A program made the position numbers and the translations under genes. 64,000 nt of DNA, taken from contig NZ_BOOP01000047.1 of the NCBI RefSeq assembly GCF_016863295.1, forward strand, positions 20,453-84,452, given 5' to 3'. Positions 8,618 through 16,430 of the stretch are shown here, in pieces (position 1 is the stretch's first letter; each line of letters starts with the position of its first letter). The stretch comes from Planotetraspora phitsanulokensis (GTDB lineage Bacteria > Actinomycetota > Actinomycetes > Streptosporangiales > Streptosporangiaceae). The notes under the pieces are model-generated. The model was not told the DNA's origin and searched no databases. It saw only the letters and a list, made by a program, of their open reading frames with translations.

Positions 8618-9451
8618 ATGCCGGAGAAGATCACCCTGCGTACCCTGCAGCGGATGAAGGACGACGGCCGCAAGATCGTCGGTGTCGTGGCCTGGGACTA
8701 CCAGATCGCCCGCATCGTCGACCGGGCCGGCGTGGACATCGTCTCGGTGGGCGACACGGTCGGCGTGAACCTGTGGGGGCACTCCAACCCCTTCGAGGTC
8801 ACGATGGACCAGATGATCCTGGTGACGCAGGCGGTCCGCCGGGGGGTGAGCAGGGCCCTGCTCAGCGCCGACTTCCCGTTCGGCCCCCTGCAGGAGGGCA
8901 CGGACAGCGCCGTGCGGGCGGCCATCCGGTTCGTCAAGGAGGCCGGCGTCGACATGGTCAAGCTGGACGGGGCCTCGGACTTCCTCGACTCCGTCACGGC
9001 GATCACTCGTGCGGGCATTCCGGTGTTCGCGCAGTTCGGGATCACCCCGCAGACCGCGCTGCGCTACGGGGTCGAATACAACGCGATCCCGTCGAGCCAC
9101 GACCAGGTGCCGGTGGCGATGAAGGACGCTCTGGTCGCCGAGGCCAAGCGACTGGAGGAGGCGGGCGCCGTACTGCTCAACTTCACCAACTCCGGACCGA
9201 TCGTCGGAGCCGCCGTCGCCGAGGCCGTCTCCATTCCGGTCGTCGGAGGATTCGGCGGCGGCCCGTGGCTCGACGGCCGGATGCGCATGGCGCACGCCGC
9301 CATCGGCTATGCCGCGTCGGCCATCGACAACCCTCCTGACACCTACGCGAACGTCGCACGGACAACCCTCGACGCGATCACGGCCTATGCCGAGGACGTG
9401 CGCTCCGCACGTCAGGTCGCCGGAGGCATCCCCGTGCCGCCCGCCCCCTGA
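8618..9451 (+). CDS. PanB-like / PEP mutase-superfamily barrel enzyme lacking the PanB general base
   Basis: A 277-residue protein resembling ketopantoate hydroxymethyltransferase. LRTLQRMKDDGRKIVGVVAW, DIVSVGDTVGVNLWGHSN and ALLSADFPFG match the PanB substrate and metal blocks, keeping both metal-binding aspartates. The block that is VLECVP in PanB, with the catalytic Glu, reads LLNFTNSGP here, so the usual aldol chemistry is doubtful. It may cleave or condense another 2-oxo acid in the island pathway. Start ATG 8618 is chosen because GGAGGAAGG lies at 8598; an in-frame TTG at 8594 overlaps that ribosome-binding site. Confidence 0.85.
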   Translation: MPEKITLRTLQRMKDDGRKIVGVVAWDYQIARIVDRAGVDIVSVGDTVGVNLWGHSNPFEVTMDQMILVTQAVRRGVSRALLSADFPFGPLQEGTDSAVRAAIRFVKEAGVDMVKLDGASDFLDSVTAITRAGIPVFAQFGITPQTALRYGVEYNAIPSSHDQVPVAMKDALVAEAKRLEEAGAVLLNFTNSGPIVGAAVAEAVSIPVVGGFGGGPWLDGRMRMAHAAIGYAASAIDNPPDTYANVARTTLDAITAYAEDVRSARQVAGGIPVPPAP

Positions 9452-9527
9452 CCCTGTCCACTCTCACCCGGCACTGCCCGCGTCACGAACCGAGGCGCCC
9501 GGCAGGCGACCACGAGGAGCACCGTCC

Positions 9528-10376
9528 ATGCCCACCGCCGTTGTCGACGGGATCACCACCCGCTACGAGGTGGCCGGCTCCGGCCCGCCGCTGCTGATGT
9601 TCTCTCCCGGCGGTTTCGACTCCAGCCTGGAGAGTTGGCGGACGGTGGGGATCTACCGGCGCCTGCGGCTGCTCGATCACCTCAGCGAGAAGTACACCTG
9701 CATCGCCTTCGACCGGCGGGAGTCGGGCCGGTCCGGCGGCCGGCTGCAACGGATCTCGTGGGCCGACTACGTGGCGCAGGGTGTGGGACTACTCGATCAT
9801 CTGGGCATCGCGCAGGCGCATCTGATCGGCGGCTGCGTCGGCTGCTCCAGCGTCGCGGCCGTCGGGGTGGCACATCGGGAGCGCGTCCTGAGCATGGTGC
9901 TGTACTCGCCGGCGGGCGGGGTGAAATACCGCATGAAGCAGCACGCCCGGTTCGGCCGGCACCTGGCCTATGCGGGCGCCCACGGCCTGGAACAGGTGGC
10001 GGGGCTCGCGAAGATCTCGGACCTGGGTTTCTCCGCGGAGCCCCGGCTGGGCCCCTGGGCGAGCGTGCTCCGCGGCGATCCGGAGTTCGCCGACATGTAC
10101 GTGCGTACGGACCCGGACCGCTATCAGGTGCTGGTCAGCGGCATGGCCCGGCTGCTGTTCGACCGCGACACGGTTCCCGGACCGGAACCGGAGGACCTTC
10201 TGCGGCTCGACATCCCCGCGCTCGTGATCCCCGGGCAGGACGACTCACACGCGCCGTCGGCCGCCCGTTACCTCCAGGAGTGCCTCCCACGCGCGGAGTA
10301 CTGGGACGTCCCGGTGGCCGAGCAGACGGAGGAGACGGCTCCCGCCCGGATACTGCGGTTCCTGGACGGCGCGTAG
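9528..10376 (+). CDS. alpha/beta hydrolase with Cys in the nucleophile elbow
   Basis: A 282-residue alpha/beta-hydrolase. The oxyanion region is PPLLMFSPGGFDSS, and the nucleophile elbow LIGGCVGCSSVAA has Cys where most family members have Ser (GxCxG, as in dienelactone hydrolases). The acid is probably the Asp in VIPGQDDSHAP. The usual late catalytic His is not obvious, since the tail DVPVAEQTEETAP has none; the nearby His in DDSHAP is the only candidate. Likely substrates are esters, lactones or C-C bonds of a ring-cleavage product. GAGGAG precedes ATG 9528. A long stem-loop overlaps the stop codon. Confidence 0.88.
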   Translation: MPTAVVDGITTRYEVAGSGPPLLMFSPGGFDSSLESWRTVGIYRRLRLLDHLSEKYTCIAFDRRESGRSGGRLQRISWADYVAQGVGLLDHLGIAQAHLIGGCVGCSSVAAVGVAHRERVLSMVLYSPAGGVKYRMKQHARFGRHLAYAGAHGLEQVAGLAKISDLGFSAEPRLGPWASVLRGDPEFADMYVRTDPDRYQVLVSGMARLLFDRDTVPGPEPEDLLRLDIPALVIPGQDDSHAPSAARYLQECLPRAEYWDVPVAEQTEETAPARILRFLDGA

Positions 10377-10402
10377 GGCGCCGGACGCTCGGCGCCCTAC
10401 GC
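10371..10402 (+). terminator. stem-loop overlapping the hydrolase stop codon
   Basis: Perfect 12-bp inverted repeat (GCGTAGGGCGCC / GGCGCCCTACGC) with an 8-nt loop; the TAG stop at 10374 lies in the left arm. It could end part of the transcripts before the dehydrogenase gene, or set stoichiometry inside the operon. Confidence 0.6.
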
Positions 10403-10496
10403 GAGGCGGCACCGGCGGGCGGGCTCCGGAGCCAGAGAAAAGGTCATAGGTCAGCAAGCTGGGTGCGTTGGACGGGCCCAAAAATGAGGAGACGGC

Positions 10497-11615
10497 ATGG
10501 CAGAGCAGGTGCTGGCAGCGGTCAGGACCGGGCCCGGCACAACCGAACTACGCGAGTTCTCGATGCCGGACATCCCCGACGACGGCGCCCTGCTCAAGGT
10601 CGAGGTCGCCGGGATCTGCGGCACTGACGTGAAGATGTACGCCAAGCCACCGTTCGCGGATCCGGTGATCATGGGCCACGAGAACGTCGGCGTCATCGTG
10701 AAGGCGGGACGCACGTTCGCCGAGCGCAAGGGCCTGAAGGAAGGCGACCGCGTTTTCGTCGAGCACTACGTCGGCTGTTTCCGCTGCGATTGGTGCCACC
10801 AGGGCGAGTACCGTCACTGCGAGGCGACCGACTGGCGTACCAACCCCGACGCCCGCCGCTACGGCTATACCTCCGCGAACAACCCCTACCACCTGTGGGG
10901 CGGCTTCTCGCAATACCTCTACCTGCCCTGGAACTCGGTGACGCACCGCGTTCCAGACGGTGTCTCCGCCGAACTCGCGGGACTGGTGACGCCGCTTTCG
11001 AACGGCATCGAGTGGGCGCTGGTCACCGCGGGCGTCGGCTACGCCTCAACAGTCCTCATCCAGGGCCCCGGGCAGCAGGGACTGTCCCAGGTCGTCGCCT
11101 GCAAGCAGGCCGGCGCCTCCCGCATCATCGTCACCGGGACGACGAGGGACACCGCGCGGCTCGCTCTGGCGAAGGAGTTGGGAGCAGACGACGTCATCGA
11201 CGTCACGCGGGAGGACGCCCTCCAGCGCGTACTGGAGATCACCGGCGGCAGGGGGGTCGACGTCGTGCTGGACTGCACGGCCGGCGCCGGTACCGCGCCC
11301 ATCCTGCTCGGCATCGACGCGCTCAAACGCCGCGAGGGCACGATGGTGGTCCAGGGCGAGCTCGCCGCCTTCCCCGACTTCCCGCTCAAGAAGGTCACAG
11401 AGAAGTCCATCAGCATCAAGAGCGCCCGCGGCCACAGTTACCGTTCCTGTGAGCTCGCCCTCGAACAGCTCGCCTCCGGACGCTTCCCGCTGGAAAAGCT
11501 CAGCACCCACAGCTTCGGCCTGAAGGACGTCGACCGCGCCATCCGGACCGTCGGCGGCGAGGGTGCCACGGACGTCGTCCATGTCTCCCTGCTGCCCTGG
11601 GCGGAGGAAGCGTGA
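10497..11615 (+). CDS. zinc-dependent alcohol dehydrogenase (MDR family, threonine-dehydrogenase-like)
   Basis: A 372-residue medium-chain dehydrogenase. Catalytic zinc ligands are in GICGTDVKMY and IMGHENVG, and the structural zinc loop is CFRCDWCHQGEYRHC with four cysteines. The NAD(P)-binding domain starts near residue 180 (STVLIQGPGQQGLSQVVACK). It would oxidise an alcohol or dihydrodiol intermediate. In phthalate pathways the cis-dihydrodiol dehydrogenase is from another family, so the step here is open. The stop codon overlaps the GTG start of the next gene. Confidence 0.92.
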   Translation: MAEQVLAAVRTGPGTTELREFSMPDIPDDGALLKVEVAGICGTDVKMYAKPPFADPVIMGHENVGVIVKAGRTFAERKGLKEGDRVFVEHYVGCFRCDWCHQGEYRHCEATDWRTNPDARRYGYTSANNPYHLWGGFSQYLYLPWNSVTHRVPDGVSAELAGLVTPLSNGIEWALVTAGVGYASTVLIQGPGQQGLSQVVACKQAGASRIIVTGTTRDTARLALAKELGADDVIDVTREDALQRVLEITGGRGVDVVLDCTAGAGTAPILLGIDALKRREGTMVVQGELAAFPDFPLKKVTEKSISIKSARGHSYRSCELALEQLASGRFPLEKLSTHSFGLKDVDRAIRTVGGEGATDVVHVSLLPWAEEA

Positions 11616-12301
11616 GCATCGTCGTCCGCAACCCGCGCCGTACGGACAAGTCGACGGTCGATGCCCTCGGCGGGTTCGGCGTATCCACCATCCACGAGGC
11701 ACAGGGACGCACCGGGTTGCTCGCGCCCGCCCTGCGCCCCATCTACTCCGGCGCGCACATCGCGGGCACTGCGGTCACGGTGAGCGTGCCGCCGGCGGAC
11801 AACTGGATGATCCACGTGGCGGTGGAGCAGTGCCAGGACGGTGACGTCCTCGTCGTCGCGCCCACCTCCCCCTCGGAGGCCGGCTACTTCGGCGAGCTGC
11901 TCGCCACGTCGCTCGCCGCACGCGGCGTACGGGGGCTGATCATCGACGCCGGCTGCCGCGACGTCGCCGAACTGCAGCGGATGGGGTTCCCCGTGTGGGC
12001 GCGGCACATCTGCGCGTTCGGCACGGTGAAGGAGACCCTGGGCGACGTCAACGTCGGCGTGGCCTGCGCCGGCCAGTGGATCGAGCCGGGAGACGTGGTC
12101 GTCGCGGACGACGACGGGGTCGTGGTCGTCCAGCGTCGCCGGGCAGCACAGGTGCTGGAGGCGTCGCAGGCGCGGGAAGAGCGGGAGGCGGTGCTCCGCG
12201 AGCGCTACGCCCGCGGGGAACTCGGCCTCGACGTCAATTCCATGCGCGAACGGCTGGCGCAAAAGGGGCTGACCTACGTCGACCAGGGGCCGGACGAGTG
12301 A
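11612..12301 (+). CDS. RraA/LigK-like aldolase (4-carboxy-4-hydroxy-2-oxoadipate aldolase / oxaloacetate decarboxylase family)
   Basis: A 229-residue member of the RraA-like aldolase family. The family hallmarks GELLATSLAARGVRGLIIDAG (split here as GELLATSLAARG and GLIIDAGCRDV) carry the pyruvate-binding Arg and the metal-binding Asp. LigK/GalC enzymes cleave 4-carboxy-4-hydroxy-2-oxoadipate to pyruvate and oxaloacetate, the last step of protocatechuate 4,5-cleavage and gallate breakdown. Its partner LigJ-like gene is directly downstream, which supports this reading over an RNase E regulator. GTG 11612 overlaps the preceding stop by 4 bp, implying coupling. Confidence 0.88.
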   Translation: MSIVVRNPRRTDKSTVDALGGFGVSTIHEAQGRTGLLAPALRPIYSGAHIAGTAVTVSVPPADNWMIHVAVEQCQDGDVLVVAPTSPSEAGYFGELLATSLAARGVRGLIIDAGCRDVAELQRMGFPVWARHICAFGTVKETLGDVNVGVACAGQWIEPGDVVVADDDGVVVVQRRRAAQVLEASQAREEREAVLRERYARGELGLDVNSMRERLAQKGLTYVDQGPDE

Positions 12302-12338
12302 ACCGGCCGCCGGGCTCTCACAGAAAGCACACGCACCG

Positions 12339-13361
12339 ATGATCATCGATTGCCATGGGCACTACACCACGGCGCCGCGGCAACACCAGGCGTTCCGCGA
12401 CGCGCAGCTCGCCCGGCTCGCCGACGCCTCCCTGCCCGCGCCGGCCCCGGCCGAGATCAGCGACGACGAGATCCGCGAGAGCGTCGAGAACAACCAGCTG
12501 AAGCTGATGCGCGAGCGCGGCGCCGATCTGACGCTCTTCTCGCCGAAGGCCTCAGGGATGGAGCACCACGTACCCGACCCGGAGACCGCACGCGTATGGG
12601 CGCGGGTGAGCAACGACCTCGTCCACCGGGTGGTCGGCCTGTTCCCGCACTACTTCGCCGGCGTGTGCCAGCTGCCCCAGACACCCGGCGGCACGCTCGA
12701 CGACGCGGCGGCCGAACTCCGCAGGTGCGTGGAGAACCTCGGCTTCGTCGGGTGCAACCTCAACCCGGACCCGTCCGGCGGGTACTGGACCTCGCCGCCG
12801 CTGACCGACGAGTACTGGTTCCCCCTGTACGAGGCGATGGTGGAGCTCGACGTCCCGGCGATGATCCACGTCTCGACGTCCTGCAACCCGAGCTTCCACA
12901 CCCTCGGCGCGCACTACCTCAACGCCGACACCTCGGTGTTCATGCAACTCGTCCAGGCAGACCTGTTCGACCGCTTCCCCACCCTGCGGTTCGTCATCCC
13001 GCACGGCGGCGGAGCTGTGCCCTACCACTGGGGCCGCTACCGGGGCCTGGCCGTACGGATGGGTCGTCCGGACCCGTCGGAACACGTCATGAAGAACGTC
13101 TTCTTCGATACGTGCGTGTACCACCAGGCCGGCATCGACCTTCTGCACCGCGTCGTCCCCGCGGACAACATCCTGTTCGCGTCGGAGATGCTGGGTGCCG
13201 TCCGCGGCGTCGACCCCGAGACCGGGATCGCCTGGGACGACACCAAGCGTTACGTCGACCGGGCCGACCTCACCGACGAGCAGCGGCACAAGGTCTACGA
13301 GGCGAACACCCTGCGCGTCTATCCCCGACTGCACGCGCGACTGACCGCGGAAGGCAGGTAG
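12339..13361 (+). CDS. LigJ-like 4-oxalomesaconate hydratase (amidohydrolase-2 family)
   Basis: A 340-residue amidohydrolase-2/ACMSD-type protein. The N-terminal metal motif is IIDCHGHYT, the middle histidine is in PAMIHVSTS, and FVIPHGGGAVPYHWGRYRG is a block characteristic of LigJ 4-oxalomesaconate hydratases. LigJ forms 4-carboxy-4-hydroxy-2-oxoadipate, the substrate of the LigK-like aldolase encoded just upstream. With its neighbour this is the clearest biochemical anchor for the island: the lower pathway most likely runs through 4-oxalomesaconate. No LigI, LigC or LigAB homologue lies in the window. ATG 12339 lies 37 bp after the previous stop. Confidence 0.88.
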   Translation: MIIDCHGHYTTAPRQHQAFRDAQLARLADASLPAPAPAEISDDEIRESVENNQLKLMRERGADLTLFSPKASGMEHHVPDPETARVWARVSNDLVHRVVGLFPHYFAGVCQLPQTPGGTLDDAAAELRRCVENLGFVGCNLNPDPSGGYWTSPPLTDEYWFPLYEAMVELDVPAMIHVSTSCNPSFHTLGAHYLNADTSVFMQLVQADLFDRFPTLRFVIPHGGGAVPYHWGRYRGLAVRMGRPDPSEHVMKNVFFDTCVYHQAGIDLLHRVVPADNILFASEMLGAVRGVDPETGIAWDDTKRYVDRADLTDEQRHKVYEANTLRVYPRLHARLTAEGR

Positions 13362-13364
13362 ACC

Positions 13365-14357
13365 ATGTCCCGGCTGCATCTCACTTTCGCCTGCGGCGAC
13401 TACGACCGCACACGGGCCCTCGCCGAGGAGACGATCCGCCCCGACGGGATCGACCTGACCTATCTGCGGCTGCCCGTCGAGGAGACGTTCTTCCGCATGA
13501 TGCGTCACCACGAGTTCGAGGTGGCGGAGCTGTCGCTGTCCTCCTACGTCGTCTCGCTGTCTGCTGAGAACCCGCCGTTCGTGGCCCTGCCGGTCTTCAC
13601 CTCCCGGATGTTCCGGCACGGGTCGCTGTACTGCCACGCCGACGCCGGCATCTCCGCGCCGGAGGATCTGCGGGGGAAGATCGTCGGCACGCCGGAGTAC
13701 CAGCTCACCGCCTGCGTGTGGATGCGCGGCATCCTCGGCGACCGGCACGGCGTCCCCTTCGACTCGGTCACCTACGTCACGGGAGGACAGGAGACGGCCG
13801 GCCGCATCGAGAAGGCGAGCCTCCGCCTGCCGGAGTCGGTGCGGATCAGCCGCATCCCCGACGACAGGACACTCTCCGCGATGCTGGCCGAGGGTGAGAT
13901 CGACGCCCTGTGCACTCCGCGCGTGCCGAGCCCGTTCGCCGCCGGCGACCCCCGGGTGCGGCGGGTGTTCACCGACGTCGTCGGCAGCGAGAAGGAGTAC
14001 TACGCGGCGACGGGCATCTTCCCGATCATGCACGTGGTCGTGATCCGGCGCGATGTGTACGACCGCCATCCCTGGGTCGCCCAGTCGCTCTACAAGGCCC
14101 TGCTGGCGGCCAAGGAGGAGGCGTACGCCAACCTCTACGACACCTCGGCGCTGCGGTTCATGCTTCCCTGGCTGACCCCGCAACTGGAGGAGGCACGAGC
14201 CTTCCTGGGCAGGGACTACTGGTCCTACGGGCTCGAAGGCAACCACGAGACACTGGCCACCTTCCTTCGCTACCACCACGAGCAGGGGCTGTCGGGGCGG
14301 CTGTGGAAGCCCGAGGAACTGTTCGCTCCCGAGTCGACGGAGTCGGCGGTCATCTGA
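13365..14357 (+). CDS. 4,5-dihydroxyphthalate decarboxylase-like protein (periplasmic-binding-protein fold)
   Basis: A 330-residue protein. LTFACGDYDRTRALAEETI, LRLPVEETFFRMMRHHEF, VAELSLSSYVVSLS and PVFTSRMFRHGSLYCHADAG match the Pht5/OphC 4,5-dihydroxyphthalate decarboxylase family, which shares the fold of ABC solute receptors but is cytoplasmic; no signal peptide is present here. In phthalate pathways the enzyme makes protocatechuate after Rieske dihydroxylation, which fits the phthalate-dioxygenase-like oxygenase upstream. The real substrate may differ. GGAAGGCAGG precedes ATG 13365, three bases after the LigJ stop. Confidence 0.85.
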   Translation: MSRLHLTFACGDYDRTRALAEETIRPDGIDLTYLRLPVEETFFRMMRHHEFEVAELSLSSYVVSLSAENPPFVALPVFTSRMFRHGSLYCHADAGISAPEDLRGKIVGTPEYQLTACVWMRGILGDRHGVPFDSVTYVTGGQETAGRIEKASLRLPESVRISRIPDDRTLSAMLAEGEIDALCTPRVPSPFAAGDPRVRRVFTDVVGSEKEYYAATGIFPIMHVVVIRRDVYDRHPWVAQSLYKALLAAKEEAYANLYDTSALRFMLPWLTPQLEEARAFLGRDYWSYGLEGNHETLATFLRYHHEQGLSGRLWKPEELFAPESTESAVI

Positions 14358-14388
14358 TGACGCGCCGGCTCAGGATGCGTAAGGCACG

Positions 14389-15129
14389 ATGAGACTGGTC
14401 CTGCTTCGCCACGGCGAGAGCGAGTGGAACTCCAAGAACCTGTTCACCGGGTGGGTCGACGTCGACCTGACGCCGTTGGGTGAGGTGCAGGCACGGCAGG
14501 GCGGTCGACTGCTGCGCGAGGCCGGGTTGCTGCCGACCGTGGTGCACACCTCCCTGCTCACGCGGGCGGTGCGCACCGGGAATCTCGCGCTGGAGGCCGC
14601 CGGCCGGGTCTGGATCCCGGTCGGCCGGCACTGGCGGCTCAACGAGCGGCACTACGGCGCGCTGCAGGGCAAGGAGAAAAGGGAGATCCTCCAAAAGTAC
14701 GGCGAGGAGCGGTTCCGGCTCTGGCGCCGGTCGTACGACGTGCCACCGCCGCCGGTCGACCCCGACGACGAGTGGCAGGTGGCGAGCGACCCGCGCTACG
14801 CCGCGGTGCCCCGTGACCTCATGCCGCAGGCCGAGTCACTCGCCGACGTCATCGCCCGTCTGCTGCCCTACTGGTACGACGTCATCGCACCCGACCTGCG
14901 CGCCGGGCATACGGTGCTGGTCGTGGCGCACAGCAACTCGCTGCGGGCACTCGTCGCGCACCTCGACCGCCTGGACCGTGAGGAGGTCATGGCGCTGAAC
15001 ATCCCGACGGGCATTCCCCTGCGCTATGACCTCGACGAGGATCTGAATCCGGTCCAGCGCGGCGGCCGCTACCTCGACCCGGAAGCGGCCGCCGCGGGCG
15101 CCCAGGCGGTGGCGGACCAGGGGCGTTAG
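14389..15129 (+). CDS. gpmA: 2,3-bisphosphoglycerate-dependent phosphoglycerate mutase, island copy
   Basis: A 246-residue histidine-phosphatase-superfamily protein. [12 protein letters not shown] carries the phosphorylated His, [15 protein letters not shown] and [12 protein letters not shown] are the GpmA signature blocks, and [11 protein letters not shown] carries the second catalytic His. Full-length GpmA interconverts 2- and 3-phosphoglycerate. A housekeeping copy is expected elsewhere, so this one, last gene of the catabolic operon, may serve carbon entry from the pathway or act on another phosphorylated compound. Confidence 0.9.
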   Translation: MRLVLLRHGESEWNSKNLFTGWVDVDLTPLGEVQARQGGRLLREAGLLPTVVHTSLLTRAVRTGNLALEAAGRVWIPVGRHWRLNERHYGALQGKEKREILQKYGEERFRLWRRSYDVPPPPVDPDDEWQVASDPRYAAVPRDLMPQAESLADVIARLLPYWYDVIAPDLRAGHTVLVVAHSNSLRALVAHLDRLDREEVMALNIPTGIPLRYDLDEDLNPVQRGGRYLDPEAAAAGAQAVADQGR

Positions 15130-15174
15130 GGGGCGGCGGGATCACCTCGTTGACACCGATCATTGTTGGACTTA

Positions 15175-15185
15175 TGGTCATACCA
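15175..15185. promoter_or_regulatory. GntR/FadR-type operator copy 4 (TGGTCATACCA) with overlapping promoter
   Basis: Perfect TGGT-N3-ACCA palindrome lying between a possible -35 TTGGAC (15166) and -10 TAACCT (15188) spaced 16 bp apart, so a bound repressor would block RNA polymerase. It is 84 bp upstream of the second bicupin gene. Confidence 0.7.
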
Positions 15186-15268
15186 AATAACCTATCCGGA
15201 CCGTGACTTTGCCGGCCGAGCACTTGGCACGGGGAACCCACGTCCGGCCATGAGGAAAGGGCTGCTGA

Positions 15269-16384
15269 ATGGCCAGGGACGCGCTCGTCAAAGACGAATT
15301 GGCGGCGAAGTTCGTCACCGAGAAGGAGTCGCCCTACACCCGTTGGGTCGCCGCCGAGGGGCTGGACATCATCGCCGCCCACTACGTCCCGGATCTGCGC
15401 ACGGTGGAGCTCAAGCCCTGGGCACGGCGAGGCGGGCGCGGTGTGTTCATCAACCACGAGGCCACCCGCACGTCGAACGACTGCTATGTCTGCGAGATCC
15501 CGGCGGGCGGCATGCTGGCGCCGCAGCGGCAACTCTTCGAGGAGATGATCCTCGTCCTCGATGGGCAGGGTTCGACGAAGGTCTGGAACGACGCCGGCGC
15601 CGAGGTCACCTTCGAGTGGCAGGCCGGCTCGCTGTTCGCCATCCCGCTCAACGCCCATCACCAGCACTTCAACGGGTCCGGGCAGAAGGCCGCACGTTTC
15701 GTCTCCTCGACCAACCTGCCTCCGGTCCTCAACCTCTATGACGACGTCGATTTCGTCTTCAACACCCCCAAGGACTTCCCGAACCGCTTCGCCGGCGAGC
15801 CCGACTACTTCTCCCCCAAGGGTGAGCAGAAGGGACTGCTGTTGGACACGAACTTCGTCGCCGACGCGGTCAACCTGCCGCTGGTCGAGGCGAAGGAACG
15901 CGGCGCGGGCGGCGGGCACATCCGCTTCGCGATGGCCAAGGGCTCGATGAACAGCCACATCTCGCAGTTCCCCGTGGGGACGTACAAGAAGGGGCACCGC
16001 CACGGTCCGGGCGCTCACGTCATCATCCTGTCGGGTACGGGATACAGCCTGATGTGGCCCGAAGGAGAGGAGCCGCGGCGCTACGAGTGGGGCCCCGGCT
16101 CACTGATCGTCCCGCCGAACATGTGGTTCCACCAGCACTTCAACGTCGGCCTGGAGCCCGCCCGCTACCTCGCCTTCAAGCACGAGGTGGTGTCGGTCCG
16201 CAACGCGCAGGGCGTGCCGAAGGCGTGGATCAGCCAGCGCATCGGCGGCGACCAGATCGACTACGCCGACGAGTCGCCGTACGTCCGTGAGACCTTCCGC
16301 GAGGCCCTGGCCAAGTACGGCATCGAGCCGCAGATGGACAAGGTGTACACGGCCGAACTCGAGACACTGCCGCCGAAGCCGTAG
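15269..16384 (+). CDS. second bicupin protein
   Basis: A 371-residue two-barrel cupin. The first barrel (about residues 65-150) has QRQLFEEMILVLDGQG, where the metal-binding HxH is QxQ, so it is probably inactive, though ALNAHHQHF-like residues remain at its second motif. The second barrel (about 235-320) has KKGHRHGPGAHVIILSGTGY and NMWFHQHFN, giving three or four histidines; the usual Glu is replaced by His. This is the opposite arrangement to the bicupin at 2580, whose first barrel is the intact one. AGGAAAGG precedes ATG 15269. It shares an operon with the EutA-like gene. Confidence 0.88.
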   Translation: MARDALVKDELAAKFVTEKESPYTRWVAAEGLDIIAAHYVPDLRTVELKPWARRGGRGVFINHEATRTSNDCYVCEIPAGGMLAPQRQLFEEMILVLDGQGSTKVWNDAGAEVTFEWQAGSLFAIPLNAHHQHFNGSGQKAARFVSSTNLPPVLNLYDDVDFVFNTPKDFPNRFAGEPDYFSPKGEQKGLLLDTNFVADAVNLPLVEAKERGAGGGHIRFAMAKGSMNSHISQFPVGTYKKGHRHGPGAHVIILSGTGYSLMWPEGEEPRRYEWGPGSLIVPPNMWFHQHFNVGLEPARYLAFKHEVVSVRNAQGVPKAWISQRIGGDQIDYADESPYVRETFREALAKYGIEPQMDKVYTAELETLPPKP

Positions 16385-16430
16385 CCCCGGACCGCGAGGC
16401 CTGGTTCCGACGCACGTGAGGAGTACGACC

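Noticed and set aside
10441..10460. Operator copy in front of the alcohol dehydrogenase gene (GGTCATAGGTC)
   Set aside because: It is a direct rather than inverted arrangement and does not match the TGGT-N3-ACCA palindrome.
12552..14279. 575-residue minus-strand frame opposite LigJ and the decarboxylase-like gene
   Set aside because: Val/Gly/Asp-rich shadow; both plus-strand genes have recognisable families.
16385..16430. Cobalamin riboswitch in front of the EutA-like gene
   Set aside because: The gap is only 46 bp and has no conserved B12-box; none was seen upstream of the bicupin either.
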